Shown here piece by piece: positions 43,544 to 51,697 of a DNA stretch of 64,000 nucleotides. The stretch lies in contig NZ_BSPC01000054.1 of assembly GCF_030160835.1 (NCBI RefSeq), positions 62,001 through 126,000 of the forward strand, given 5' to 3'. The first letter of the stretch is position 1, and each line of letters opens with the position of its first letter. The notes below the pieces were generated by a model. It was not told the origin of the DNA. It did no database searches and saw only the letters and a program-made list of their open reading frames with translations. Source of the DNA: Labrys miyagiensis. GTDB taxonomy: Bacteria > Pseudomonadota > Alphaproteobacteria > Rhizobiales > Labraceae. The position numbers and the translations under genes were made by a program.

Positions 43544-44124
43544 TCCAAATTATCCCCAGCAGGCAGTCATTACTCAATGAGCCAGGCTCTTTACAACACG
43601 GCCGAACCCATAAACTCGATTACACTCTTGGACTTGCGGCAGCAGGGCAATCGCGAATGAATCGTTGCAGGAATACTGCTTCGCCCGGAAGAATTGCACA
43701 ACTCAGGTTTTGCCCCTCAGGTCGCCGCGCTCAAATTTCTGGGCATGTGTAACTTGAAAGACACATTTTACTTCATTGACCCTGTAAATTTTAGTTACTA
43801 GAAAAGATTACATCCACTAAATATTTACATGCGCATCATAATACATAGAAAATATTTGTGATCGAAGGCATTAAATAGAGCGCAGATTTTACGGATCGTT
43901 ATGACCACAAGAATTAATCGATCGATACGCCCGGAGTTAGCCTTCAAGAAATCAAGATCACGTCGTTACGGCAACCGAAAAATTTACGTTGCGGAATAGA
44001 GAGAACAGACCGTTGCGACGCGCCCTTTGAAGCATCGCAGGTCCCGGCACGTCCTCGCCACCGCAGGCAAATGTCGCAGCACAACCGCAGCAATTGATCG
44101 TGGATCAATCGATCCACGATGCTT
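43544..44124. other. Long A+T-rich region upstream of the porin
   Basis: This 581-bp stretch is the longest markedly A+T-rich DNA in the window (especially 43740-43990). It has no convincing reading frame. It lies 5' of the porin gene and should contain its promoter and a long leader. Such regions are often targets of regulators or small RNAs, but no specific box is recognisable. The leftmost hairpin near 44097 belongs to the 3' end of the neighbouring dehydrogenase gene. Confidence 0.5.
44097..44120 (-). terminator. Perfect hairpin after the 2-hydroxyacid dehydrogenase gene
   Basis: ATCGTGGATC (44097-44106) and GATCCACGAT (44111-44120) pair perfectly around a 4-base loop. The hairpin begins four bases after the minus-strand stop at 44125. 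No clear U-tract follows, so it may stabilise the 3' end rather than terminate. Confidence 0.5.
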
Positions 44125-45090
44125 TCACGGTTTTGGCCACGGCGTCTCTGTCACCGGCGTGATCGGCCCCTTGCCGTCGCGCCAGGAGATGAGGTTGTCG
44201 ATCACGAGCTGACCCATGGCCGCGCGCGTGTGGTGCGAGGCCGAGCCGACATGGGGCAGGAGCACGACATTGTCGAGCGCGATCAGCGCCTCCGGCACCT
44301 TGGGTTCGTCAGCGAAGACGTCGAGGCCGGCACCGAGGATCTCGCCTTTCTGCAAGGCCGCGATCAGGGCCGGCTCGTCCACTACCGAGCCGCGCGCCAC
44401 ATTGATCAGGATGCCGTGGGGTCCGAGCGCCTCGAGCACCTTGGCGTCGATGAGGTTGCGGGTCTCCGTGCCACCCGGCAGGATCAGCATTAGCGTGTCG
44501 ACGGCCTCCGCCAGGGCCAGCACGCTGTCATAGTAGGGATAGGATGCATCCGCCTGCTGGCGCCTGCCGAAATAGGCGATCTTCAGCCCGAAGGCCTCGG
44601 CCCTCTTCGCGATCGCCTTGCCGATACGGCCAAGGCCGACGATGCCGAGGGTGCGCCCCCGAAGCGTGCCGCGGGTGAGGGGATAATTCTCTTCAAGCCA
44701 CTTGCCATCGCGCAGATATTTCTCGGCCTGCGGTAGCTCGCGCACCGTCGAGATCAACAGTCCCATGGCGAGATCGGCGACATCCTCGTTCAGCACGTCG
44801 GGCGTGTTGGTGACGATGATGCCGCGCTTGGCCGCGGTGGCGGCATCGACCGAATCGTAGCCGACGCCGAAATTGGCAATGATCTCGAGCTTCGGCAGTG
44901 CCTCGATCATCGCCGCATCGACCGCCGAATGGCTGCCCGCCGCGATGAAGCGGACCTTGTCGCGAAGATCCGCCAGCATCGCCGCCGGATCCACCGCCTG
45001 CCAGAGCTTGTGGACGGTGAACTCCTTTTCCAGCACCGATGTGGCGTGCGGCAGCATCGGGCGGGGCATCAGCAAGTCGAGCGAAGGCAT
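44125..45090 (-). CDS. D-2-hydroxyacid dehydrogenase (glyoxylate/hydroxypyruvate reductase-like)
   Basis: A 321-residue NAD(P)-dependent enzyme. The Rossmann motif is GIVGLGRIGKAIAKR. The catalytic Arg is in LINVARGSVVDE, the Glu in GLDVFADEPKVPE and the His in LPHVGSASHHTR. It reduces glyoxylate, hydroxypyruvate or a similar ketoacid. The next upstream gene on the same strand is a DenD-like dehydrogenase (51-bp gap), so a role in four-carbon acid-sugar breakdown is plausible. Confidence 0.9.
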   Translation of the reverse strand: MPSLDLLMPRPMLPHATSVLEKEFTVHKLWQAVDPAAMLADLRDKVRFIAAGSHSAVDAAMIEALPKLEIIANFGVGYDSVDAATAAKRGIIVTNTPDVLNEDVADLAMGLLISTVRELPQAEKYLRDGKWLEENYPLTRGTLRGRTLGIVGLGRIGKAIAKRAEAFGLKIAYFGRRQQADASYPYYDSVLALAEAVDTLMLILPGGTETRNLIDAKVLEALGPHGILINVARGSVVDEPALIAALQKGEILGAGLDVFADEPKVPEALIALDNVVLLPHVGSASHHTRAAMGQLVIDNLISWRDGKGPITPVTETPWPKP

Positions 45091-45141
45091 CGGCAGAACA
45101 ATCCGGTACAGGCAAGAAAAAATGGTTTTGCGGTCGGAGTA

Positions 45142-46146
45142 TCAGTAGTTCGGCAGCTTACCGCCAAGCTCGTCGTCGATATAGACCTTGATGATCGCGT
45201 CCATGTCCTTGTCGGCGACGAAGCCGAGCGAGCGAGCGCGGGCGGTGTCGAAATCACGCGCCCAACCGGCCACGATCTTTTCGATCACCGGATCGGGCTG
45301 GCGCTTGATCAAAGCGACGGCCTTGTCGCCGGCAGCGCGGCGCAGGGCTTCGATCTCCTCCGCGACGGTGGCCGAAAGGCCGGGCATCGAGAGGTTGCGG
45401 CGCCAGCCGAGCTGGGCGGTGTCGATGGCGGCGGCATGATGCAGGAAGCCGACGGCCGAACGCGGGCTGGCGAACCAGTGTCGCACCTGGTCCGACACCG
45501 GCAAGATCGCTTCCTGGCCGTTGAGCGGCTCGCGCAGGATGCCGGAGAAGAAGCCGGAAGCCGCCTTGTTGGGCTTGCCAGGCCGCACCGCGATGGTCGG
45601 CAGGCGGATGCCGATACCGTCGAAGAAGCCCTTGCGGCTGTAATCGGCCAGCAGCAATTCGCCGATCGTCTTCTGCGTGCCGTAGGAGGTGAGCGGCGTG
45701 TTGAAGAACTCGTCGCCGATGCGCTCAGGGAAGGGCGCGCCGAACACGGCGATCGAGGAGGAGAAGATCACGCGCGGAAAATAGCCCTCGCCCGGCGCGC
45801 TGCCGCCATGGGCCTGGCGGATGGCCTCGAACAGGCGCGTGGTGCCCTCGAGATTGATGCGGTAGCCCTTCTCGAAATCCGCCTCGGCCTCGCCGGAAAC
45901 GATGGCGGCCAGATGCACGATCACGTCGGGACGGGCGGCGATCAGCCGTTCCACCGTGCCAGGCGCCGGCAGGTCATCCTGCGAGGCGCTGCAGGTGAAG
46001 GGCAGGCCGGGCGGCACCAAGGGCAGCACGACGTCGCTGAGCAGGACCTCATCGACCCTTTTGCCGCCGAACATGCCGCTCTGGGCAATGCTTTCGAACA
46101 ATTTGCGGCCGATCATGCCAGCCGCGCCCAGAATCAGCACCTTCAT
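45142..46146 (-). CDS. denD: NAD-dependent epimerase/dehydratase, D-erythronate dehydrogenase (DenD)-like
   Basis: A 334-residue extended SDR. The cofactor motif is LILGAAGMIGRKL. The catalytic triad is in SSSIAVFG and the Tyr-x3-Lys of SYGTQKTIGELL. The family-typical GIRLPTIAVRPGKPNKAAS stretch matches DenD proteins, which oxidise D-erythronate to 2-keto-D-erythronate. No DenK kinase or DenI isomerase is adjacent, so the full known pathway is not shown here. ATG 46146 follows GAGG; GTG 46152 is possible. Confidence 0.82.
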   Translation of the reverse strand: MKVLILGAAGMIGRKLFESIAQSGMFGGKRVDEVLLSDVVLPLVPPGLPFTCSASQDDLPAPGTVERLIAARPDVIVHLAAIVSGEAEADFEKGYRINLEGTTRLFEAIRQAHGGSAPGEGYFPRVIFSSSIAVFGAPFPERIGDEFFNTPLTSYGTQKTIGELLLADYSRKGFFDGIGIRLPTIAVRPGKPNKAASGFFSGILREPLNGQEAILPVSDQVRHWFASPRSAVGFLHHAAAIDTAQLGWRRNLSMPGLSATVAEEIEALRRAAGDKAVALIKRQPDPVIEKIVAGWARDFDTARARSLGFVADKDMDAIIKVYIDDELGGKLPNY

Positions 46147-46325
46147 CGCCACGCCTCGTCATTTCCCCGGGAGTGGTCGTTCGACGACGCGCAACCATGC
46201 CCTGCCAGAATTCTTGCTTGTGATCCGCCGGACCGGGCGGGGCCTTAGCGATAGGACCTTTGCCGAAGCGAGGCAAGCTTTGGTCCTACAATTCATGGTG
46301 GGTGAGGCTCGCCACGTCGCCGCAT

Positions 46326-46353
46326 AATAATGCCCGGACTTTCGCCCGGGCAT
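46326..46353 (-). terminator. Terminator after the VOC-family gene
   Basis: ATGCCCGG (46330-46337) pairs with CCGGGCAT (46346-46353). In the minus direction it is followed by TATTATTATG. It lies about 25 bp beyond the stop at 46377. Confidence 0.75.
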
Positions 46354-46376
46354 CGTGCCTATGCTGAAGAGAGAGC

Positions 46377-47147
46377 TCAGACCTTCGGACCGACGACCGC
46401 GAACATGGCGCCCTGTGGATCCTGGCCCTGCACGATCCACATGCCGCCCGGCACTTCCATCGGGCCATGCAGCACCTTGCCGCCATTGGAGCCAATACGG
46501 CCATGGGTGGCTTCGATATCGGCGACGTTGATGTAATAGAGCCAATAGGGCATCGGGGCTTCCGGCATCTTGGTCGTGATGCCGCCGAAGTCGACATCGC
46601 CCTTGCCATAGATCTGGTAGACACCCGCCGGGCCCATATCCATGGCCTGACCCTTGCGCCAACCGAACAGGCCAGCATAGAAGTCGAAGGCGCTCGGCCC
46701 GTCGCCGGCGTTCAATTCGCGCCAGGCAATCAGGCCGGGCGTGTTCATCGGTGGCATTTCAGGCGGCTCGCCCTGACCCTTGAACAGGCAGAACACGGCG
46801 CCTTGCGGGTCCGCGGCCACGGCGAAGCGGCCGATGCCTGGAATATCGTCGGGCTCGCGCATGATCCTGCCGCCAGCCATCTTGATCTCGGCGGCCACGG
46901 CGTCCACGTCGTTACAGCCGATATAGCCGATCCAGGCCGGGCGGGCGCCCATGGCGGCAGCCTCGGGGGGCACCGTCATCAGGCCGGCGACACGCGTTCC
47001 ATTGGTCGAGAACAGGGTGTATTCGACGCCGGGCATGCCGGAATCGGCGGCATCCCAGCCGATCACGGTCTTGTAGAAGGCCTCTGCGGCCTTGGTATCG
47101 CTGGTCATCAGCTCATACCAGACGAAGCTGCCGTGGTGGTCGGTCAT
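46377..47147 (-). CDS. VOC (glyoxalase/bleomycin resistance-like) protein, two domains
   Basis: A 256-residue protein built from two vicinal-oxygen-chelate modules (about 1-122 and 133-256). Each starts with a strand plus helix (FVWYELMTSDTKAAEAFYKT; IAWRELNAGDGPSAFDFYAG) and ends with DPQGAVFCLF or DPQGAMFAVV. Metal-site residues are not obvious in both halves. Members act on glyoxals, catechols or antibiotics. It is about 90 bp upstream-linked to the DUF899 gene on the same strand. Substrate unknown. Confidence 0.87.
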   Translation of the reverse strand: MTDHHGSFVWYELMTSDTKAAEAFYKTVIGWDAADSGMPGVEYTLFSTNGTRVAGLMTVPPEAAAMGARPAWIGYIGCNDVDAVAAEIKMAGGRIMREPDDIPGIGRFAVAADPQGAVFCLFKGQGEPPEMPPMNTPGLIAWRELNAGDGPSAFDFYAGLFGWRKGQAMDMGPAGVYQIYGKGDVDFGGITTKMPEAPMPYWLYYINVADIEATHGRIGSNGGKVLHGPMEVPGGMWIVQGQDPQGAMFAVVGPKV

Positions 47148-47235
47148 GTGTTTTCTCCCTGTGGAATACGGGGTTTGCGTTGGCCCTGGAGGGCGGGTGG
47201 AAACTTAGCGGAAGAAGGTGACGATTATCTGGCGC

Positions 47236-47979
47236 TCATGCCGTTGCGGCACCACCGCAGCAGGCGTGGGCGGACTTGCTCTCATATTCATCGCGGCGGC
47301 GCACGAAATCCATGGTCGAGCCCTCATTGCGGCCCTTAGGCGCGAGGTCGAGGATCATCAGCGTGCCGATCATCTCCTCACCGCCGCGGGCATAGTTCGA
47401 ATAGGTGTGGAAGATCGTGCCGTCCTCGTCCTTGTGGAAGGCGCTGAGGCCCGGCAATTCGTCATTCGCCTCGGAGCCCGGAATCTCCCGGAAATTGTAG
47501 AAGACCGCGCCGTTCTTCAACGCCGCCGGCTCGAAGGAGACGTGGTAGTCGAAATTGAAGTCGCTGCCATGCGAAGACACCCACGGGAAACGCCAGCCCA
47601 TGCGCGTCTTGTAGGCCTCGATCTTGGCGAGTGGCGCGCGCGACACCGCCGTGAGCGTCACGTCGTGATGTTCCAGATGCGGCAGCGCGCCGTCGAAATG
47701 ATCGGCCAGGAAGGAGCAGCCGGTACAGCCCGCGGTCCAGTCCGGTCCCAGCATGAAATGGTAGACGATCAGCTGGCTGCGGCCGGCGAAGAGGTCGGCA
47801 AGGGATTTGCGCCCCTGCGGCGTGTCGAATTCGTAGGGTTTGTCCACCCTGACCCAGGGCAGAGCCAGACGCTCGGCATTGAGCCTGTCGCGCGCCCGCG
47901 TCGCCTCTTTCTCCTTGACGAGCAGCGCCTTGCGGGCTGCGAGCCATTCCTCCCGCGATACGACCGGGTGTGCTGTCAT
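47236..47979 (-). CDS. DUF899 thioredoxin-fold protein
   Basis: A 247-residue DUF899 protein: SREEWLAARKALLVKEKE, then KPYEFDTPQGRKSLADLF, and the CxxC-like GCTGCSFLADHFDG in a thioredoxin-like setting. The C-terminus carries an extra HACCGG cysteine pair. The function of the family is not established; a redox or thiol role is inferred from the fold. ATG 47979 follows AGGAGGATGAAATG. It is divergent from a MarR regulator with a palindromic promoter between them. Confidence 0.88.
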   Translation of the reverse strand: MTAHPVVSREEWLAARKALLVKEKEATRARDRLNAERLALPWVRVDKPYEFDTPQGRKSLADLFAGRSQLIVYHFMLGPDWTAGCTGCSFLADHFDGALPHLEHHDVTLTAVSRAPLAKIEAYKTRMGWRFPWVSSHGSDFNFDYHVSFEPAALKNGAVFYNFREIPGSEANDELPGLSAFHKDEDGTIFHTYSNYARGGEEMIGTLMILDLAPKGRNEGSTMDFVRRRDEYESKSAHACCGGAATA

Positions 47980-48114
47980 TTCATCCTCCTCAAGAGCTTC
48001 AACCGATCCAAAAGAACCGGATGTCGTTCCAAGTTTTTGTTTCACCGCGCTTTTTCGCAGGCGAACCGATGTTCGCCCCGACTGAAAAATACGCCGTCGG
48101 GCCCCTCAGGCTTC

Positions 48115-48143
48115 TTGACAGAAAAGGTTGATATCAACATTAT
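48115..48143 (+). promoter_or_regulatory. marR promoter overlapping a perfect palindrome
   Basis: TTGACA (48115-48120), a 17-base spacer and CATTAT (48138-48143) form a good sigma-70-type promoter toward the MarR gene at 48208. The spacer ends in the 12-bp perfect palindrome GTTGATATCAAC (48127-48138), a typical MarR operator size and composition. This implies autoregulation and control of the divergent DUF899 gene. Confidence 0.65.
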
Positions 48144-48207
48144 TCCTGCCTGTCAAAGAGCCCCGCTCCCACGAAAATTTCGGAACGCAGGCCGATAGCC
48201 GATCGAG

Positions 48208-48699
48208 ATGATGCGCCAGACCAGAACCATCGAACCGTCTTCTCCGTCGCTACAGATGGAAGACGTTTCTGTTTCTTTCGAAACGACACTGCTCGTGAAA
48301 AATTCCTGCCTGTGCCTGCATGTGCAGCGCGCGGCCCGGGCGCTGGCCCGCCGCTTCGACCTCGCCTTGCGCCCGATAGGGCTGACCAACAACCAGTTTT
48401 CGCTGCTGATGGCGCTCAACCGCCCCAAGCCCCCGACGATGGCGCCGGTCTCAGCCCTGCTCGCCCTGGATCGCACCACGCTGACCGCGGCGCTCAAGCT
48501 CCTCGAACGGCGCGGGCTGGTGACGGTGACGCCCGACCCAGCCGACAGACGCTCTCGCCTGCTCGCCTTGACACCCGCCGGCCGCACGGTCCTGGCGAGC
48601 GCCGTGCCGATCTGGAAGAGCACGCATGAGGCGCTGGAAGCGAGCCTGCCGGACGGCAACGCCGGCAGGTTGCGACAGGATCTGGCGGCGTTGGCCTGA
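48208..48699 (+). CDS. MarR-family regulator divergent from the DUF899 gene
   Basis: A 163-residue winged-helix protein. It has a Cys pair near the start (NSCLCLHVQRAAR), and the DNA-binding part is ALLALDRTTLTAALKLLERR with wing DPADRRSRLLALTPAG. Cysteines at the dimer-region N-terminus are typical of redox-sensing MarR/DUF24-like regulators, which fits the thiol-fold neighbour. The start could be 48208 or the in-frame ATG at 48256. The promoter palindrome upstream suggests it controls itself and DUF899. Confidence 0.86.
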   Translation: MMRQTRTIEPSSPSLQMEDVSVSFETTLLVKNSCLCLHVQRAARALARRFDLALRPIGLTNNQFSLLMALNRPKPPTMAPVSALLALDRTTLTAALKLLERRGLVTVTPDPADRRSRLLALTPAGRTVLASAVPIWKSTHEALEASLPDGNAGRLRQDLAALA

Positions 48700-48758
48700 A
48701 GCCGGCATTGCGGTTCCTTCATCCCGGATGTATCGCGAGGGCTCGCAGGAGACCTTCC

Positions 48759-49253
48759 ATGACCGCGCGAATCCTGGTCAGCGCCTGTCTTCTCGGCCGG
48801 CCGGTGCGCTATAACGGCTCGGCCAAGCCGCTCATCCATCCTGCCCTTGCCCGCTGGCAGACGGAGGGACGCGTGGTCTCCATCTGCCCGGAGCTCACGG
48901 CCGGCTTCAGCGTACCGCGACCGCCGGCGGAGATCGCGGCAGGCCGCTCAGGCGAGGATGTGCTGACCGGCGGCGCGCAGGTGATCGAACAGGGCGGCGC
49001 CGATGTGACGGCGCTCTACCTCGTGGGAGCCCGGGCCGCGCTCGCGCTTGCGCAGGCCGAAAATTGCCGCTTCGCCCTTCTCATCGACGGCAGTCCTTCC
49101 TGCGGCAGCAGCTTCATCCACAACGGTGACTTTGATGGGACAGTTCACAAGGGCAGCGGCGTGACGGCCGCCCTGCTGCGCGCCCACGACATCGAGGTCT
49201 TCGCGCCCGCTGAGATCGAGCGGATGGAGTTGATGATCGAAGCCGCAAGATAG
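48759..49253 (+). CDS. DUF523 family protein
   Basis: A 164-residue protein of the DUF523 family: ILVSACLLGRPVRYNGSAK at the N-terminus, VVSICPELTAGFSVPRPP, and LLIDGSPSCGSSFIHNG. Three conserved cysteines in these motifs suggest a metal or cluster site. The function is unknown. ATG 48759 follows CAGGAGA. It lies 59 bp after the MarR gene on the same strand. Confidence 0.87.
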   Translation: MTARILVSACLLGRPVRYNGSAKPLIHPALARWQTEGRVVSICPELTAGFSVPRPPAEIAAGRSGEDVLTGGAQVIEQGGADVTALYLVGARAALALAQAENCRFALLIDGSPSCGSSFIHNGDFDGTVHKGSGVTAALLRAHDIEVFAPAEIERMELMIEAAR

Positions 49254-49701
49254 CCTATCGCCCAAACCTACCTTCAGATAAGCCTTTCGTCCCCGTTCCA
49301 GCCATGGAACGTGCCTTTTCGGCCCCTTCTGAAGTTGGACGGAATCTTATCAATCCGGGCGTTGAATCGAGCAGCAAAAGGGCTCTCCGTACACCCACGA
49401 CAAGAATAAAAATTTACCAGCACGAAAGTAACTTTCGTACAATCGAATTTTGCAATAATGCAAGTGAAAAAGTGACGTTAGGGAATATTGGAACCGGTTT
49501 CAACAGGACGGGTGAGACAGGAAGCTGAGGGCAAGGGGCTCGCAACCCGGATAGAATCGCAAAGGCATCCTTCCTCCATTCCCCTGTCGGCGCATGACAT
49601 CTTCCCCCCGAACACGACAGGCCGCACATGCAAACAGCGGCCCGCGGGACCGCTGTTTGCTTGGCGTTTCAAGCTGCGCTGGAGCCCGAGGCCCGGCGCG
49701 C
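49254..49701. other. Gene-free, partly A+T-rich spacer with palindromes
   Basis: This 448-bp region contains CGAAAGTAACTTTCG (49423-49437), a perfect palindrome in an A+T-rich setting that looks like an operator. It also has an 11-bp perfect stem (GCAAACAGCGG at 49630-49640 with its complement at 49650-49660) positioned as the 3' hairpin of the Pro-rich gene on the minus strand. No convincing reading frame is visible. Confidence 0.5.
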
Positions 49702-50466
49702 CTATTGGGCCGGAGCCGCAACCGGTGCGGGCTTCGGCTTCGGCTTGGGTTTCGGCTTGGGCTTGGGCTTGGCCTTGGGGGGATCCGACGCCGCCGGTGC
49801 CGGCGTTGCAGCAGGCGCCGGGGTTGCGGCGGGTGCCGGAGCGTTGGCGGCAGGGGCTGGAGCCGCGGGGGCAGCCGCAGCGGGAGCCGGAGCTTGCGCA
49901 GCTGCGGGGGGAGTGCCGGCCTGGCTCACATTCACGCTGAGCCCATAAAGCACCAGCTTCTTGTCAACGAACTGGTAGAGCAGCTCGAAATTCAGCTTTC
50001 CATCGCCGTTGACGGGAAAATAGCCTGCCAGATGCAGCAAGCCGTTGCTCTCGACCTGCGGCTGGAGCGTGATGGTCGGCTCCAGGATCAGGGCTGCACT
50101 GAGGTCAAGGCCGACCTGGCGCTGGCCGGCGAAGAGATCGCTGAGCTTCGCCAGTGTATTGCCGCGCTGGAAGTCGGGTGCACCGAGATCGCGCAGCACG
50201 GAGTAGTTGCCGGTCTTGTTGGCCTGGTCGAGCGCGATCAGGGTGGAGCGCACCAGCACCAGGATCGCCTTGGGATCCAGTTTCACCGCCTGCGGGCCAG
50301 CCGGTGCGGCGGCCGGTGGGGGCGTCTTGGCGGCGGGCTGCTGTTGGGCGGCGGCCGGTATGATGAAACCGGCCGCGAGGCCGAGGGTGAGCACGCCCAC
50401 GGTCGTCAGGCACACGAGCGGGCGCCGTTTTGTCGTCGAAAATATCTGCAATGGATAGGCTTTCAT
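49702..50466 (-). CDS. Exported Pro/Ala-rich protein with Lys-Pro tail
   Basis: A 254-residue protein with an N-terminal export signal (hydrophobic residues 18-40, ending PAAAQQ). A folded central domain of about 120 residues (KAILVLVRSTLIALDQANKT through KLVLYGLSVNVSQAG) follows. The last 75 residues are low-complexity: many Ala-Pro units, then a Lys-Pro repeat (about KPKPKPKPKPKP) and a PAPVAAPAQ end. The central domain has no family I recognise. A cationic Pro-rich tail could bind acidic envelope polymers. It is divergent from another Pro-rich exported protein. Confidence 0.75.
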   Translation of the reverse strand: MKAYPLQIFSTTKRRPLVCLTTVGVLTLGLAAGFIIPAAAQQQPAAKTPPPAAAPAGPQAVKLDPKAILVLVRSTLIALDQANKTGNYSVLRDLGAPDFQRGNTLAKLSDLFAGQRQVGLDLSAALILEPTITLQPQVESNGLLHLAGYFPVNGDGKLNFELLYQFVDKKLVLYGLSVNVSQAGTPPAAAQAPAPAAAAPAAPAPAANAPAPAATPAPAATPAPAASDPPKAKPKPKPKPKPKPKPAPVAAPAQ

Positions 50467-50727
50467 TGGGCCTGGATATCTCTCTTGGCAGGAGCTTTCA
50501 TGGAGTGGAGACCCAGTCTCCCAGATTGGGCGGTGTTAGTCACGGCCTCGGGCCGGATGACCAAATCGCGCACCGATCTGCACGTGTCAGGTACTACCAC
50601 GTTCTATCTCTACGTCGCCAGTCCAAGAAAAACGCCGGACTGCCGCGGCATTGCTGGATAGGGCCTGTTTCAACTCGATATCCTCCCTTATAAGCGGCAC
50701 AAATTCGGCAACAGGACGGCCACGTGC

Positions 50728-51525
50728 ATGCGCATTCACTTTCAACGCCTCTTTCTGGCCCTGAGCATCGGTGCGATGGGGGCGATCTGCATCGCGCCCT
50801 CGGTCCCGCGGGCCCAGTCGGCACAGAAACCGGCGAAGAAGGGCAAGGCGCCTGCCAAGAAGGCTGCGCCCGCCACTGCGCCGGCCCCAGCTCCGCTGCC
50901 CGACCCGCCGCTCCCGGTGCAGCAGGCCCAGAAGCTCGGCCTGACCCAGTGCCTCGGCATGGTCGACCAGATATCGCGCGGGACGCTCAACAGCCAATAT
51001 GACGTCCAGTCGGGCTGGAACGGTCAGGCGCCCGCCCAGCATGTGTTCCAGAGCGTCGCGGTGGTCGAGCGGCCCGAGGTGATGCCGGCCAACGGCCTGG
51101 CGGCCATCATTGCCACACCCACGCCGGGCGGAACCTGCGACGGCGTGGCCGTGCAGGTATTCCCGCTCGCGAGCGACTGCGGGACGGCGCAGAAATACAT
51201 GCAATCCGCCGGCTCCACGCCCACTCCGATCCTCAACACGCAGATCATGATCGACCGCGACGGCAAACGGGTGTTCCTACTGCCCGGTGTAAACAAGACC
51301 TGCATCGCCGTTTCCGTCGATTCGAGCTTCGGTACGGCAGCCACTCCAGCGGCACCGGCACCGGTTCCCATGCCGCAGTCAACTCCGCAGGCCGCGATCC
51401 CGCTACCCACCCCCGCGCCGCCGGCCTCCCCCATTCCCCTGCCGGCACCCGCCGCGACGCCGTCCTCCATCCTCCCGACACCGGACAGTTCTTCTATCCT
51501 GCCGACAGCGCAGCCGGCTAAATAA
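50728..51525 (+). CDS. Exported protein with Pro/Ala-rich termini
   Basis: A 265-residue protein. The signal peptide is about residues 1-30 (LFLALSIGAMGAICIAP). A Lys/Ala/Pro-rich linker (KPAKKGKAPAKKAAPATAP) precedes a central domain of about 130 residues with five cysteines (TQCLGMVDQIS, GGTCDGVAVQVF, ASDCGTAQKYM, NKTCIAVSVD). The last 60 residues are again Pro/Ala-rich. The family is unknown to me. It is probably periplasmic or surface-attached. Confidence 0.72.
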   Translation: MRIHFQRLFLALSIGAMGAICIAPSVPRAQSAQKPAKKGKAPAKKAAPATAPAPAPLPDPPLPVQQAQKLGLTQCLGMVDQISRGTLNSQYDVQSGWNGQAPAQHVFQSVAVVERPEVMPANGLAAIIATPTPGGTCDGVAVQVFPLASDCGTAQKYMQSAGSTPTPILNTQIMIDRDGKRVFLLPGVNKTCIAVSVDSSFGTAATPAAPAPVPMPQSTPQAAIPLPTPAPPASPIPLPAPAATPSSILPTPDSSSILPTAQPAK

Positions 51526-51697
51526 GGTCGAACCCGCCGGTTGGTATCGTTGGATGGCTTGTGCATGGCGCCCGAAGCTGCCTTTGATTCCCGCGCCGGA
51601 CATGTTCTAATTGCTTGATAGCAGTCAGCCGCCGCTCCATATCTCTCCCGCCTCTGGGCCCCCGCGGTGTGGGGCCCCAATCGAAAACAAGCAGAGC

